A stretch of DNA of 64,000 bases from NCBI GenBank assembly GCA_013397435.1, contig VZRG01001478.1:13347-77346 (forward strand), given 5' to 3'. Below are positions 10,005 through 20,975 of this stretch, in pieces. Position numbers and translations under genes: made by a program. Origin of the DNA: Erythrocercus mccallii (lineage: Eukaryota; Chordata; Aves; Passeriformes; Dicruridae). The first letter of the stretch is position 1, and the number at the start of each line of letters is the position of its first letter. The notes below the pieces were generated by a model, which saw only the letters and a list, made by a program, of their open reading frames with translations, was not told the DNA's origin and ran no database searches.

Positions 10005-13000
10005 TGCCGGGCTCGCCCGCCGCATCGGCCGCTCAGGTGCGCCCGGACCCTGCCCCGACCGCTCCCTGCGGCGGGCTCGGCGTGTCCCCGAGCCCCCGCT
10101 GCCTCTCTGTGCCCCTCCCTTACCGCCAGGGCGCTCCACGTGTCCCCCTGCCGTGAGTTGGGGTGTCCCTATCTCCTCCCCGAGCGGGTCAGGGTGTCCC
10201 CTGGCCGTGCAGAGCGGTCTGGGGGAGCGCACCCCACACCTGTGCGGGCCGTGCCCTTCCCGTCCTTACGTGTGTGTGTCCCGCAGGTGTGCTGCCCGTG
10301 TGCTGCCGGCCCCCAGCGTGGGGCAGGCTCACCCGGCTGCCCCCCAGGCCCCCGCAGCCGCCCGGCCTCCCGCTGGCCCCGTGCCGATCCTTCAGCAACA
10401 ACAAGATCCAGGTGGAGCTGGACGAGAGCTCAGGTACGGCGGGTGGCACCCCTGCGCTGTCACCCTCAGCCCACGGGCGCTGTGGGGCACAGGCAGGGTC
10501 CCTTGCACCCCTGTCCCATGGCATGTGTGGCTCTGGGCATGGAAAGTCACCAAAGCCCCAGATGTTGCAGCTGCTTAGGAGCCGCAGGGAGAAGTGTTTG
10601 GGGTTGGGAGTCTCACCAGTTGTGGGCTCTTCAGGTGCTTGGTGCTACAGACAAATCCTGGCTGTCATTGTCCCCTGCCTGTGCATTGTCCCCTCTCTGG
10701 GGGTCCCTGGTTTGGGCACCTGGTAGAGTGGCAGTGCTCCATCAGGGAAGAGCTGTTGGGAATTTCTGTGACCTGGCTACCAGGAATAGCTGTCATGGGG
10801 CTGTGTCCCTGCATTGAGTAAAAGTTCCTCTTCTTGTGGCTTCCCAGGTCCTGCTTTCAAGTACCTGGGTGTGCCCTCGTGCTGTTCCCAGCTGGGCATG
10901 GCTGCAGCACCCATGCTAAGCACTCAGAGAGGACCTTTTGGGTAGGGTGGTGCAGTTTGGACAGGGACAAGAGCTCAGTGCCCTTCCCATGGTGCTGCCA
11001 GGCTCCAGCAGGTGTGTGACACAGGCTGGACACAGGCTGTTTGCTGTGACAGAAGCTGCAGGCTCAACCTTCCCCATTGAGGCCAGGGAGAGGGGAACTG
11101 CTGGGCACTGTGACCCGGAAGGTGGCTGGGCTTTGGGACACATGAGGTGCCACCACACATGGCTTGGTCTGTGCCCCAGGGCCACCACCCGCTGAGTGAC
11201 CCTGGCTTGTGGATGGATCTGGGCAAAGAAAGGACCTTGCTCTTAGCTCTGCTGCTCTGGAAGCTTTTAAATAGTCAGGAGTGCTGTTGAGTGGGGAGAC
11301 ACAATTTGGTGAGGGAAACAGGGATGTGGGTGAAGCTCCCCTGGGCAGGGCAGTGTGAGCTGCTGTGGAGGGGGGTCTGATGTCCCTGTGTTTACCCTGC
11401 ACAGGTGTTGCCACGATGAAGTTCAAGAGTCCCCCAGTCAACAGCCTCAGCCTGGAGTTCCTCACAGAGTTTTCCATAAGCCTGGAGAAGCTGGAGAACA
11501 ACCGGGCCTGCCGAGGAGTGATCATCACCTCTGTAAGTGTTTGCTCCAGTTTGGGTCACTGGTCCCCAGGTACCTTGGATTGGCTCTGGGAGGAGGGCAG
11601 GGGTCTCTTGGAAGGGCCATGGTCTTTCTTCTGTGCCCTTTTTTAGCAGAAGAATGACAACCAAGTGTTGTGCTTTGTCATGAAAATCAAACCTGCTTAT
11701 CTGCCAACCTGACACATCCTGTGACATCTCCTGGCTCACCCACAGGGAGCTGCTGGGAGATGCCAGTGCTTATTTTCGGATGTGGTGTGGGGACAAGGTG
11801 GTGCCTGGGAATGGGACAGGACAGGTTTTGTGCTGTGTGGCTGATGTACTCACACAGGGACCCTGATAATGAGAAATCATGTTGCAAGCAGAGGCCCAGC
11901 ACTGCAGGCCGTGGTAATGGGATAATCCAGGCTGTAGGAGCACTGGGGAGATATTTTCAGAACCCCAAAAGACCCTGATTTATATCACATATTCATCACT
12001 TTCCCTTCTCCCAAGCTGCCAGGCCAAGAGCTAAAGGGTCCTTCCTTCTCCGTGACTCTCAGTGACATCTGTCTTTTCCTAATTCCAGGCTCTCCCCAAA
12101 ATATTCTCATCTGGCCTGGACATCACTGAGATGTGTGGGAAGAGCATGGAGCACTACACCGAGTTCTGGAGAGCCGTGCAGGAGATGTGGCTCCGGCTCT
12201 ATGGCTCCAGCATGGTGACAGTGGCTGCAGTCAACGTACGTCCTTTGGGCCTGCCTTCCTGGGGTGGGATTGTCACCTGCTGCAGCTGCTGTGGACTGTG
12301 TGGGCAGGGACAACTGAAGAACCAGGCTGAAATTCATCCAGGGATGTATCTGTTGGGGTGAAATTCATGTCTGTCAGTGCTGTGGGAAGGTGTGGAAGCG
12401 TGGGATGCTACAGGCTCTGTGTAAGCTGCAGTCAGTGCTGGGTTACAGCAGCATTTCAGCATTTCCAACAGGTTTTGCTCCTCCAGCCAGGGTTCTTGGC
12501 CAGCAGGGAAGTGCTGTTGGAGTCTCTGTGTCCATGGATGGGTCATTACATTCTTGGTGTTTTGTTTTCCAGGGCGGTGCTGCCCTGGCAGCTCACGGTG
12601 GTGTCTGTCCACAGCCCCCCATTGAAGGCACTTGGGTTTTCTCTCAGGCATCCTGTGCAGGGCTGAGCAGCACTGAGCCATGGAAAAGATGGTCACAAAT
12701 GGAAGGGAAATCTTCCCTGTGAAGGGGGGTGAGGCCCTAGAACACGTTGCCCAGAGAAGCTGAGGCTGCTCCATCCCTGGAAGTGTCTGAGGCCAGGCTG
12801 GATGGAGCTCTGAGCAACCTGATCTAGTGGAAGGTGTCCCTGCCTGTAGCAGGGGGCTTAGAATGAAGTGGGCTTTAAGGTGCCTTCCAACCCAAACCCT
12901 CCTATGATTCTATGAGACCCTGATAAACATCAGAAATCTTCTTTAGGACTGTGTCGAATCAGGTGATCAGAAATTTGGGGGACATCTGCTCTGTCTTCCT

Positions 13001-15574
13001 GGTGTCTTCCATGCTCTGGAGTGATCAGCGAGGCTGTGGGATGTTTGTAACCGTGTCCTGGACTCACTCTGTCCTTCTCTCTGCCAGGGGTCCAGCCCGG
13101 CTGGGGGCTGCCTTGTCGCCCTGTCGTGTGACTACAGGATCATGGCAGAGAACCCCAAATTCAGCATCGGCCTGAATGAAGCCCAGCTGGGCATTGTGGC
13201 TCCCTTCTGGTAGGCCAGTGCCTCCCACTTCTAGTATCACGTGTAGGTCTCTAGAAAGAATTCACCTTCAAGGACAAATGCCAGTTCAGCTGGTCCATGG
13301 CTGTGTGGTTTGTGTGTCAGGGGTCAGGTATTTGCAGCTGCAGGAGATGACACCTCATTTCTGTCCTGTCCTGCACGTATCTGAAAAGCTTTTAGGCTGC
13401 AGAATGTCCTCACATCCTGCACCAACAAGGATCTCAGTTCTGGCCCTGCAATTAACTCCGGAACTAGCACTGGGAGATCTCATGGGTCAGGCTCAGTGTG
13501 GGAATAGGCTCCGTGGTGTGGAGAGCTCTGAAAGCACAGGGGCACTAAGATACTGACACACAGGCCCTTGTTTGCCTTAGGAATGTATAAAAGTACTGCT
13601 GGGAAGGAGATTTCAGTCACAGCAAGTGGGTACCCACAGGCACTGAGAGTAAAAAGAGCAGCTTTCATGCAGAGGAGAGGGAACTGTCTTAGGGTACTAC
13701 CAAAAATGGCTCTTCTCACACCATTTTCACATCGTGACTGAGCCCACGGCTGCTGTTCTGAGCACTGAACCTGAGGAGTGGGACCAGGGTGCTGTCAGCT
13801 CTTGATGTCTGGGTGAGCTGCCCCTGAGTGTGGCTTTCCCTCCCATCTCTTGCAGGTTTAAAGACACCTTTGTGAATGTCGTGGGACACCGAATTGCTGA
13901 ACGCTCCCTCCAGCTGGGCTCCCTCCACCCTGCACCTGAGGCCCGCAAGCTGGGCCTTGTGGATGAGCTGGTGCCAGAGGAGAAGCTCATGGAGAAGGCT
14001 GCAGCTGTCATGGCACAGTGGCTGGCCCTTCCTGGTAAAGCTCTGGCAGAAGCAGAGGGGACATGGGCTGAGTGGGAAGTGCAGATGCCAGGGCTGGTGC
14101 CTGGGAGCTCTGTAACAGTTTCCATTAAAAGGGGAGGTTTGGATAGCTGGGAGGTAGGAAAGCTCAGCCCAGCGGTCCCAGTAGCCCTGGGCTGACAGAG
14201 GGGGACACTGTGCTAACATTCAGGGCACGTGGCTCCAGCTCAGCTCATCCTGCCAGCCCTGCTGAGTCAGTCTGGAGGTGTCTGAGCCCCACAGACAAAC
14301 CGAATCTCTGTCAGTGGAGGTGTTAGCCCAGGAAAGCTGCCATGGAGCTGAGTGAACAGGCTGGGTGAGAGCTCCTGGGTGACTGCCAGGCTGCTTTTGT
14401 GGTCTGATTCAACTCTTGGCACTCTGGAAGGCAATGATGGGGTGTAGGTGAGGACAGGCAGACAGCACAAGCATCGTGTGTTTGGGCTGCTCCGTGACTA
14501 CAGCACAAGGTTCCTGGGCTGGGAGAGGGCTCTCCACAGATCTGAGCTGTCCCAGCCCATGTCCCTCTCCTCCCTGCTGTCCTGGTGTTAGTGACACCTC
14601 ACCCCCCAGACAGGGGAGCGTGTGTCACCCATGCCCTCTCCTGACTTCCAGGAGGTTCCATGCAGATCCTTCCCGTAAATCAGAACTGTCTGGGGGGAGG
14701 TGGCTTCAGGGTCCCTGTGTGAGTACATCAGCCACACAGTGCTGGAGCAATTCAGGGTTCCCAGGGTGTGGATGGAGGGGGTCAGTCCTCATTTCATTGT
14801 CACTAAGTGCACGAATAAAACATCTGTGCAGCAGATGTGCTGCCACATCACTGCACCTAGCTCTGTGAGGGTGTGAGCAGATGTGTGCTCAAGGCTTCAG
14901 TCAGCTCCACCATCCTCTCTTGCTCCAGCAGCATCCACATATCCATGTGGAATGGCACAGGCCCAGGGATGAGCTCAAGGGAAATCTTGCTGGCTTTTGT
15001 ACAGCTTGGTTGGCAGGAGCAGACTGTCTTGTAGGGATTGAAGGGATTGGTTCAGGGGAGCTCAGAGCCACAGCCGTTTCAAATAAGAAGGAATTTTGTT
15101 TGGTTCCTGGTGTGTATTGGAGGTGGATGTTGGGCTCTGGAGGGCACAGAGAGGAGGTACACATCTTTTTGTCGTTTTTGCCAGTAGATCAGTCATTTCC
15201 CCACTCAGCAGTACAACCATAATTTATTGTATGAGAATTTATCCAGTTCAGCTCCCAGCTGATGGGTTTTTCTTACCCCTTTCCCTGCTGCTTTCAAGTG
15301 CACTTTTCTGTGTGATCCCTCCCCGTTAGACCTGCATTTGGTGGCACTGGGAGCTAGTCAGGGGTGAGGACAGGGCATGGTGCTCACCCTTGCTGTCCTC
15401 TCTGCAGACCACGCCCGCCAGCTCACCAAGACCATGATGAGGAAGGCGGTGTTGGACCGCCTGGTAGCTCACCGGGAGGAAGACATCAAGAACTTCATCA
15501 CCTTCATCTCAAAGGAGTCCATCCAGAAGTCCCTTCGCAAGTACATGGAAATGCTGAAGAAGAGGAAGAGCTGA
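9997..15574 (+). CDS. ECI1: enoyl-CoA delta isomerase 1, mitochondrial (ECI1)
   Basis: ECI1 converts 3-cis/3-trans-enoyl-CoA to 2-trans-enoyl-CoA so that unsaturated fatty acids can complete mitochondrial beta-oxidation. Seven exons are joined: 9997-10036, 10287-10433, 11405-11532, 12089-12235, 13088-13209, 13856-14034 and 15408-15574, all with GT-AG borders, giving 309 residues (human 302). Residues 1 to about 50 are Arg-rich with no acidic residue, a mitochondrial presequence. The crotonase fold follows: KFKSPPVNSLSLEFL, the FSSGLDITEM loop, the SSPAGGCLVALSCDYR oxyanion/CoA turn, and the catalytic-type Glu in IGLNEAQLG at residue 185. The C-terminal helices end SIQKSLRKYMEMLKKRKS, with no peroxisomal SKL-type signal, which separates it from ECI2. 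The gene is convergent with DNASE1L2, an ECI1 neighbour in mammals too. Confidence 0.95.
12700..12917 (+). mobile_element. CR1 LINE 3' fragment in ECI1 intron 4
   Basis: It contains 'gttgcccagagaagctgagg', 'tccctggaagtgtctgaggc', 'gagcaacctgatctagtgg', 'ggtgccttccaaccca' and the terminal 'tatgattctatga', the standard CR1 tail in plus orientation. Confidence 0.9.
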
Positions 15575-15884
15575 GGATCCAGCTGGTCCCTGGGAGGTCG
15601 AGTCACCCTCTGAAATGCTGCAGTAGCTGTTGGTCTCACAGCAAAGCCACCTGCAGTGCCAGCAATCGGTGACGTGCCACCTGCTCCCACGGCCGCCCCA
15701 CTGCCCCTTCCCTTTGTGCCTGTAGAGTGCCTGACACCACTGCTGCCTTCCCCAAGGGCAGGGAGAGCCCACTCAGCCCCGAGGAATGGACAGGGACACG
15801 GTCTCAACGTGCTGTGGCCTGAGCCCAACAGTCCTTGGATGTCTTCCCTCCTGTCCAACAGTTAATTGTGAAATGAGGTTTGTC

Positions 15885-15890
15885 AATAAA
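15885..15890 (+). terminator. ECI1 poly(A) signal AATAAA
   Basis: AATAAA lies 311 bases downstream of the ECI1 stop codon and before the convergent DNASE1L2 stop at 16147, giving a short 3'UTR typical of this gene. Confidence 0.75.
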
Positions 15891-16146
15891 TCTTCAATGA
15901 GGTAGGAGATTGATGCTTTGTTCCATGGCTTGTCTGTGGTCACAGTGTCCTGGTTGGTGGCCTGTCCCCAGGCTCTGGTTCATGGTGGGCTGGAGGGTCT
16001 CGGCACAGCCAGCTGTCATCCTTCTCTGGACTGGGATGTGGGGCAGCCCTTGCACAGGACTTGCGGATGAGGCTGAGTGGAACACCTTCATGGGGATTGG
16101 TGGTGGGAGCTGGAGCTGGATCCTGGTCTGTGGCTGCAGGAGGAGC

Positions 16147-19100
16147 TCAGGCCACCAGCTTCACCTCGACTGGGTAGTGGTCACTGACTGCCAGGGCCTG
16201 GAGGAGGGCAAGAGGTGGGAGATGTTCAGTGAGCCACTTGCCCCTCGCTGTGCTGCTGGGGCTGGCAGGGCAGTCAATTGCCAGAACCTTCTACCTGCTG
16301 CAGGAGGCACACTGTCCCCAGCCCCAAGACACTCGACACACAAGCCTCCAGTTTTGGCACCTCTCATGGAGAGGCGCCCAGGTGTGGCTTGGGGTGGGCA
16401 CTGGTGGGCACGTCTCATCTGGGGCCTCTGTGCCAGTGAGGGGTGGTTGAAAGTTGGCTTGGGTTACCCCATACCTTTAGTCCTGCCCATGGAAGACCAT
16501 AAAAAACCCTGTGCACCTCTTCTCTTCCCAATGGGGACAGGCAGTGACCCCAAATCCCCTGTGCTGTTTCCACCCTTGGGTCCCTTGTCACCCTGAGCCC
16601 CTCGAAGAGACAAAGGCAGCCCTGCAGCCTGGGCCAGCTCAGCTTTGGTGCCTGCCAGAGCCCCAAATGCGTGATCCTGGCTCACCTCCTCCTGATCCAA
16701 CTGGAAAGCACGCTGGAAATCATAGATACCAGCTGAGTTGGACACGATGCTTCTCTTCAGCTTGTTGCCACACACCACGATCCTGCAGGGGAGATGTGGG
16801 TGGATGGTGGGTGCCACTGCTGCCCCTGCTAGCGGTGCAGGGCAGGCAGGGGGGTGCCAGGGAGGGGACAGTGGTGCCGTGGTGGCAGCGCTCACCTGTC
16901 ATAGGCACACTCTGACTTGCCCACGGTGGTGTCGGCGCTGTCGGGGATCAGCCACTTGAAGATGTCGCTGGTGCGCAGGCGGATGGATGGCCAGTCGCTC
17001 GGCTGGACGTAGGAACAGTCGGCATTGAAGTCCCCCAGGAACATCATGTTCTGCAGGGGAGATGGCAGGCTCGTGATGTGGCTGATGGGCTGTTCCTGCC
17101 ACCAGCCCTGCCGTGGGGGTGGCAGGGACCGCCCTGGCACGAGGCAGGAACGAGGTTCCCACCCCACCACTCCTGCACCAGCGGCACTCGCCTCAAAGCA
17201 GGGTCTCAGTGTGGGTCAAACACTCCCTGGGGCTCAGTGCCCAACCCCGGTGCCCCCCAGTGCTGGTGACACTCACATCAGTCCCCCACTTGTTGATGAT
17301 GGCCAGGTAGACATCGTAGAGTGCATCAATCTCAGCGACAGCATCGTGTGGGGCTGAGTGCAGGGGTACCAGCACAAACTCCTTCACCTCTGCCAGGGAA
17401 GAGGGATGTCAGCCCCACTGCCACCCCATGCCACAACCCATGGCCCCTTGTTCCCCCACTTACTGGTGCTGGGTGCTGAGACCCTCACGATGAATGGCTC
17501 CCGGCTGAAGACATCCTGGGGGTCCTCATATTGGTAGGTGTCCACCACAGACACAACATCTGTCCTGTGGGAACAAAAGGATGGTAACCCTGGGACTTGG
17601 CACAGCCTCGTGTCCCCTCCGTGCTGCTGGCGGCCCTGCAGTGCCGTGGCACAGGCAGCAGCACTGCCAGCCCCATTACCTGTAGATAAACAGGTACATC
17701 TCCTTGTAGTTCTCCCGTCCCAGGGGGCCACTGATCTCGTAGTCATATGGGGACGTGGATGCGCTGCAGAGACACAAAGGCAGGACAGTGACCTGGCTGG
17801 GACCATCCTGGATTGGCTTTGGCATGCCCAGGAGCTGGGTGGCCCCAGGGTTTGCCCAGCTGGTCCTGCTCTACAGTCCCATGGGTCACTGCCCTTCTTG
17901 TGGGGTGACATGAGGTATAGCAGCTCTGAAGCCCCCAATGCCTCTCCCCCAGGTGGCTCCTTGGGCGCAGCATGACATGGGGCAGCTCCTGCCACCCTTC
18001 CTCTGCAGGGACATTCCTCACCTTCATTTGCAGCAGAGCTAAATTAGGTCAGTGAGCAGCCTGGGGCTCTGCATCACTCAGCGTCACCCTCCCTGCCCTG
18101 GCTGCTTTGTGGCCATGCTGGAGGGGACACGGAAGGGGTGAGGACATGGGCTGGGCACACCTGCTCAGGAGCATTAGGTGCCTTCTGACACGGCAGCAGC
18201 GGCTTCCACGTGGTCCTGAGCCGTGTCCTCTCCCAAAACAGGGTCAGCACCCAGCTGGTGGAGGGGCTGCCACTCTGCTGTGGTCAGCTTTAGCCCACCC
18301 CAGCAGCCCCTTTTCCTCCTAGGGTGGCAGAAACACTCCCCTCAAAGTTCCATCCACTGCTGGGTCCATCCTAGGGTCCCCCTGCCACTCACAGGGTCTT
18401 GGGGTGCAAGGTCTGCTTGTCCCTTCCTCCCCTTCTCTTGCTCCTGCCCTGTCCTGTTGGATTTTGGAGACAGAGCTTGCCAGAGCTGTAGTTCCTTTCC
18501 ATGCTGCATGTTCTGGTGAGCTTTCAGAAGGCATTTGTATCACTTGTACCCCCATTCCCTTCACTGGGTTATTGCCAGTGTTGTTTTCAGTGCTTCCTCC
18601 TTGCCCCAGCACGTTTCTCCTATACTTCTTTCCAAAAATAAACTCTCTATTGATGGACAACTTTTTTTTCTTCCTACTGCTCAGGCAGCTTGGCTTTCCC
18701 TGCTGGTGCTGCCATCCCAGTCCCAGCCCCTCTTGTACCTGTTGAGCTGCTCCATGAGCTCGGTGACGGCGCTGAGGTCGGAGTCGCGCACCTCCTGCAC
18801 CAGCACCACGTCGTAGCGCAGCAGGACCTGCGAGCCAAGAGCGACAGCTCAGGGCCAGTCTCCCACCCATCTCCCAGCCAGGCACGTGGTTCTGGCTTCA
18901 GCACCATGGGGACTTGCATGTCCCTTGGTGCCAGGGCAGATGTCCCCAGGGAGGGCTCAGAGGGACTGCAGGTTGTGCCTGACACTCCAGCATGCCTTCA
19001 TCCGCCCAGGCCATCCCCAGCACTGCGATGCCATCCCATCCTCAGCCACATCCCCACGTCTCTGGCACAGGAGCCGTGTTGGGGTCTGTCCCAGCCCACA

Positions 19101-19279
19101 GCCCATCCCCACGGTGCACTGGCTGCACTCACATTGATGATGATCTCTGCCACTTCCTTGTTGGACATCTTGGTGTCACCGAAGGCCTGGATGTTGAAGG
19201 CACCGATGCGCAGCATGGCAGTGGCTGGGCACAGGAGAGCCACAGTCAGCAGGGACAATTCCAGTGTCACAGTCCCCAT
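16147..19279 (-). CDS. DNASE1L2: deoxyribonuclease 1-like 2 (DNASE1L2)
   Basis: Secreted DNase I-family endonuclease that degrades DNA in cornified epithelia in mammals. Eight exons: 19279-19133, 18827-18739, 17763-17680, 17574... corrected here to 17564-17464, 17389-17277, 17050-16896, 16782-16686 and 16197-16147, giving 278 residues. The signal peptide is residues 1-22 and the mature start is LRIGAFNIQAFGDTKMSN. Catalytic residues are in place: Glu61 (QEVRD), the YKE glutamate, His151 (VPLH), Asp185 (GDFNADCSY), Asp229 (CAYDR) and His269 (SDHYP). They correspond to bovine DNase I E39, E78, H134, D168, D212 and H252. It lacks the CxxC calcium loop found in DNASE1 and has YQYEDPQDVFSREPF instead, the DNASE1L2 signature. 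It also lacks the Pro-rich insert that makes the human protein longer (299 residues). The exon 4/5 junction gives Lys (STKVKEF). It is in tandem with DNASE1. Confidence 0.93.
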
Positions 19280-20975
19280 TCTTCCAGGATTGATGCTGGG
19301 TCACAGGGATGCAGGGATGGGAGATGAACTCAGAACACTATTTTGGATTTGGGGTAGGAGGAAAAACATGTAGATCCTTCCAAAGTCCTGGTGTGTGACG
19401 GTGTGTCATGGTGGATATTGCCCAGAGCAGGCTGCAGAGCTGGTGTGGGCACTGTGCCAGCTCACCAGTCTCAGAAGAAGATAAATCCTGTCCCACCACT
19501 CTGAGTCTGCCTCCTCCAGCTCCAGGGATCACCCAGCTCCTCTCCCCCACCAGGACGTCTTCACCGCCCACCAGCCCCATCCACCATTGCCAGCATTCCA
19601 GGCACCCCAGGCTGTTCCATATCATTAAAACTTCACCACAGCCCCCATTGCTGGGGTAAAGGAACACCTCCTTATCCCAGCTCATCCCAATTCATCCCAG
19701 TCCTACCTGGCTGGCAGTTGAAGGCGCTGAGCCCGGATCTGTCCTTACCTTGCTGAATGCGCAGCACCTCTGCCCTCCCGGCAGCAGGATGGGCGGCTTT
19801 ATTCCCAGCGGAGGTGCCGGCAAAGCAGGATGAGTCGGACACCCCCGTGGGGCTTTTGGCATAACTTTGAGCTCCTTCCCACATTGGGAAACCAAAAATC
19901 CCACAGGGTGACAGGGTGGGGCCAGCCCAGCCATCCCTGTGCTGACACAGCAAAGGGCAGACAGGGAGACTTGGAAATGCTGGGGTATCCCTGTGGGACT
20001 GGATGGGTATGTGGGATCTGGGGGGCTGCCATCTGCAGTGGCACCTGGATCACAGAGTGGGCATGGTCGCCAAGCAGGAGGTGAAGGGCGCTGGCGTAAT
20101 TAGAGGGAAGATGGTGTAATTAGAGGGAAGAGAAGGAAATGGCCGGTGTCTGGGTCAGGCAGGTGAGCACCACCAGCCACGGCAAGAGGGGATGGCTGTG
20201 AACCCCGGCAGCAGCCCCAGTGTCTCCCAGAACAGCCTCACTGGTGACCCAAAGTAGCCCCAGGCTGGGTGGCATTCCCCATCCCAGTCCAGGGCATCGC
20301 CATGGCCTGTGGCATCACCCCAGGATGACAATGGAACAGCTGGCTCTGACGGCTGCTCGTGCCAGGACTTGCCTGGCTCTCATGTGCGCCACCAGGTTTT
20401 GTATCCTCACACCCAGTCTCGGGATGAGTCCTGTGTCCCTCGGTGCTGTGTCGGCACCGAAACCCCCTGGGAAGCACCAAAGCCCCTGGGAAGTGACTCA
20501 CGTCCTCCCCGCACCCTCGCTGTCAGCGCCCTGTCAGCAGCCCCGCAGCCAGGCAGGCTCTGTCAGGGTGTGAGCATCCTGTGGAAGAGCATCCTGCACC
20601 TGGAAAGCCTGGAGCCCCCCAGCCCCTTCCCTGAGTCCCATCAGCTGAGAGGGAAGCAGCGCTCACTACCCCATGGGTGCAGGTCTCCTGATGGCAGGAG
20701 GTCCCCCAGCCCTGGGCACCTCCCTGGCTCTCTGGCATGGGGCTGAGGGGCTGGGGCACCAGAGGCTGCTGGGGAGACTGAAGGGACCTCCCTTCCAGAG
20801 CTGCAGAGGCAGGAAAAGGCTCATTTTTAATGGAAGCAGAAAGCATAACACTTCCACAAGAGCCCAAGAACTCCTTGCAGAGACAGTGGGCAGCTTCGCT
20901 GGCACCGGTGAGACGTGGGCTCCCACGAGGGATGTGTGCTGAGGTGTCCTGGTAGCCACTGGTGCAGGGACAGGC
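19280..20975. other. spacer between DNASE1L2 and DNASE1
   Basis: This 1.7 kb separates the start of DNASE1L2 from the stop of DNASE1, both on the minus strand. It must hold the DNASE1L2 promoter and 5'UTR and the DNASE1 3'UTR. I see no CpG island, exon or repeat copy that I can name. Confidence 0.5.
20826..20831 (-). terminator. probable DNASE1 poly(A) signal (ATTAAA)
   Basis: The plus strand reads tttaat, so the minus strand has ATTAAA about 145 bases past the DNASE1 stop, a usual distance for a short 3'UTR. Confidence 0.5.

Noticed and set aside
9729..10817. Plus-strand frame of 362 codons from the minisatellite into ECI1
   Set aside because: Starts in the ACAGG repeat and crosses ECI1 exons 1 and 2 and introns in a wrong frame; compositional artefact.
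17389..17464. A DNASE1L2 exon 4/5 junction reading S-T-S-E-V-K-E-F
   Set aside because: It needs a donor after AGCACCAG, but the GT lies one base earlier (ACCA|GTAAGT). The correct join gives S-T-K-V-K-E-F, as in bovine DNase I.
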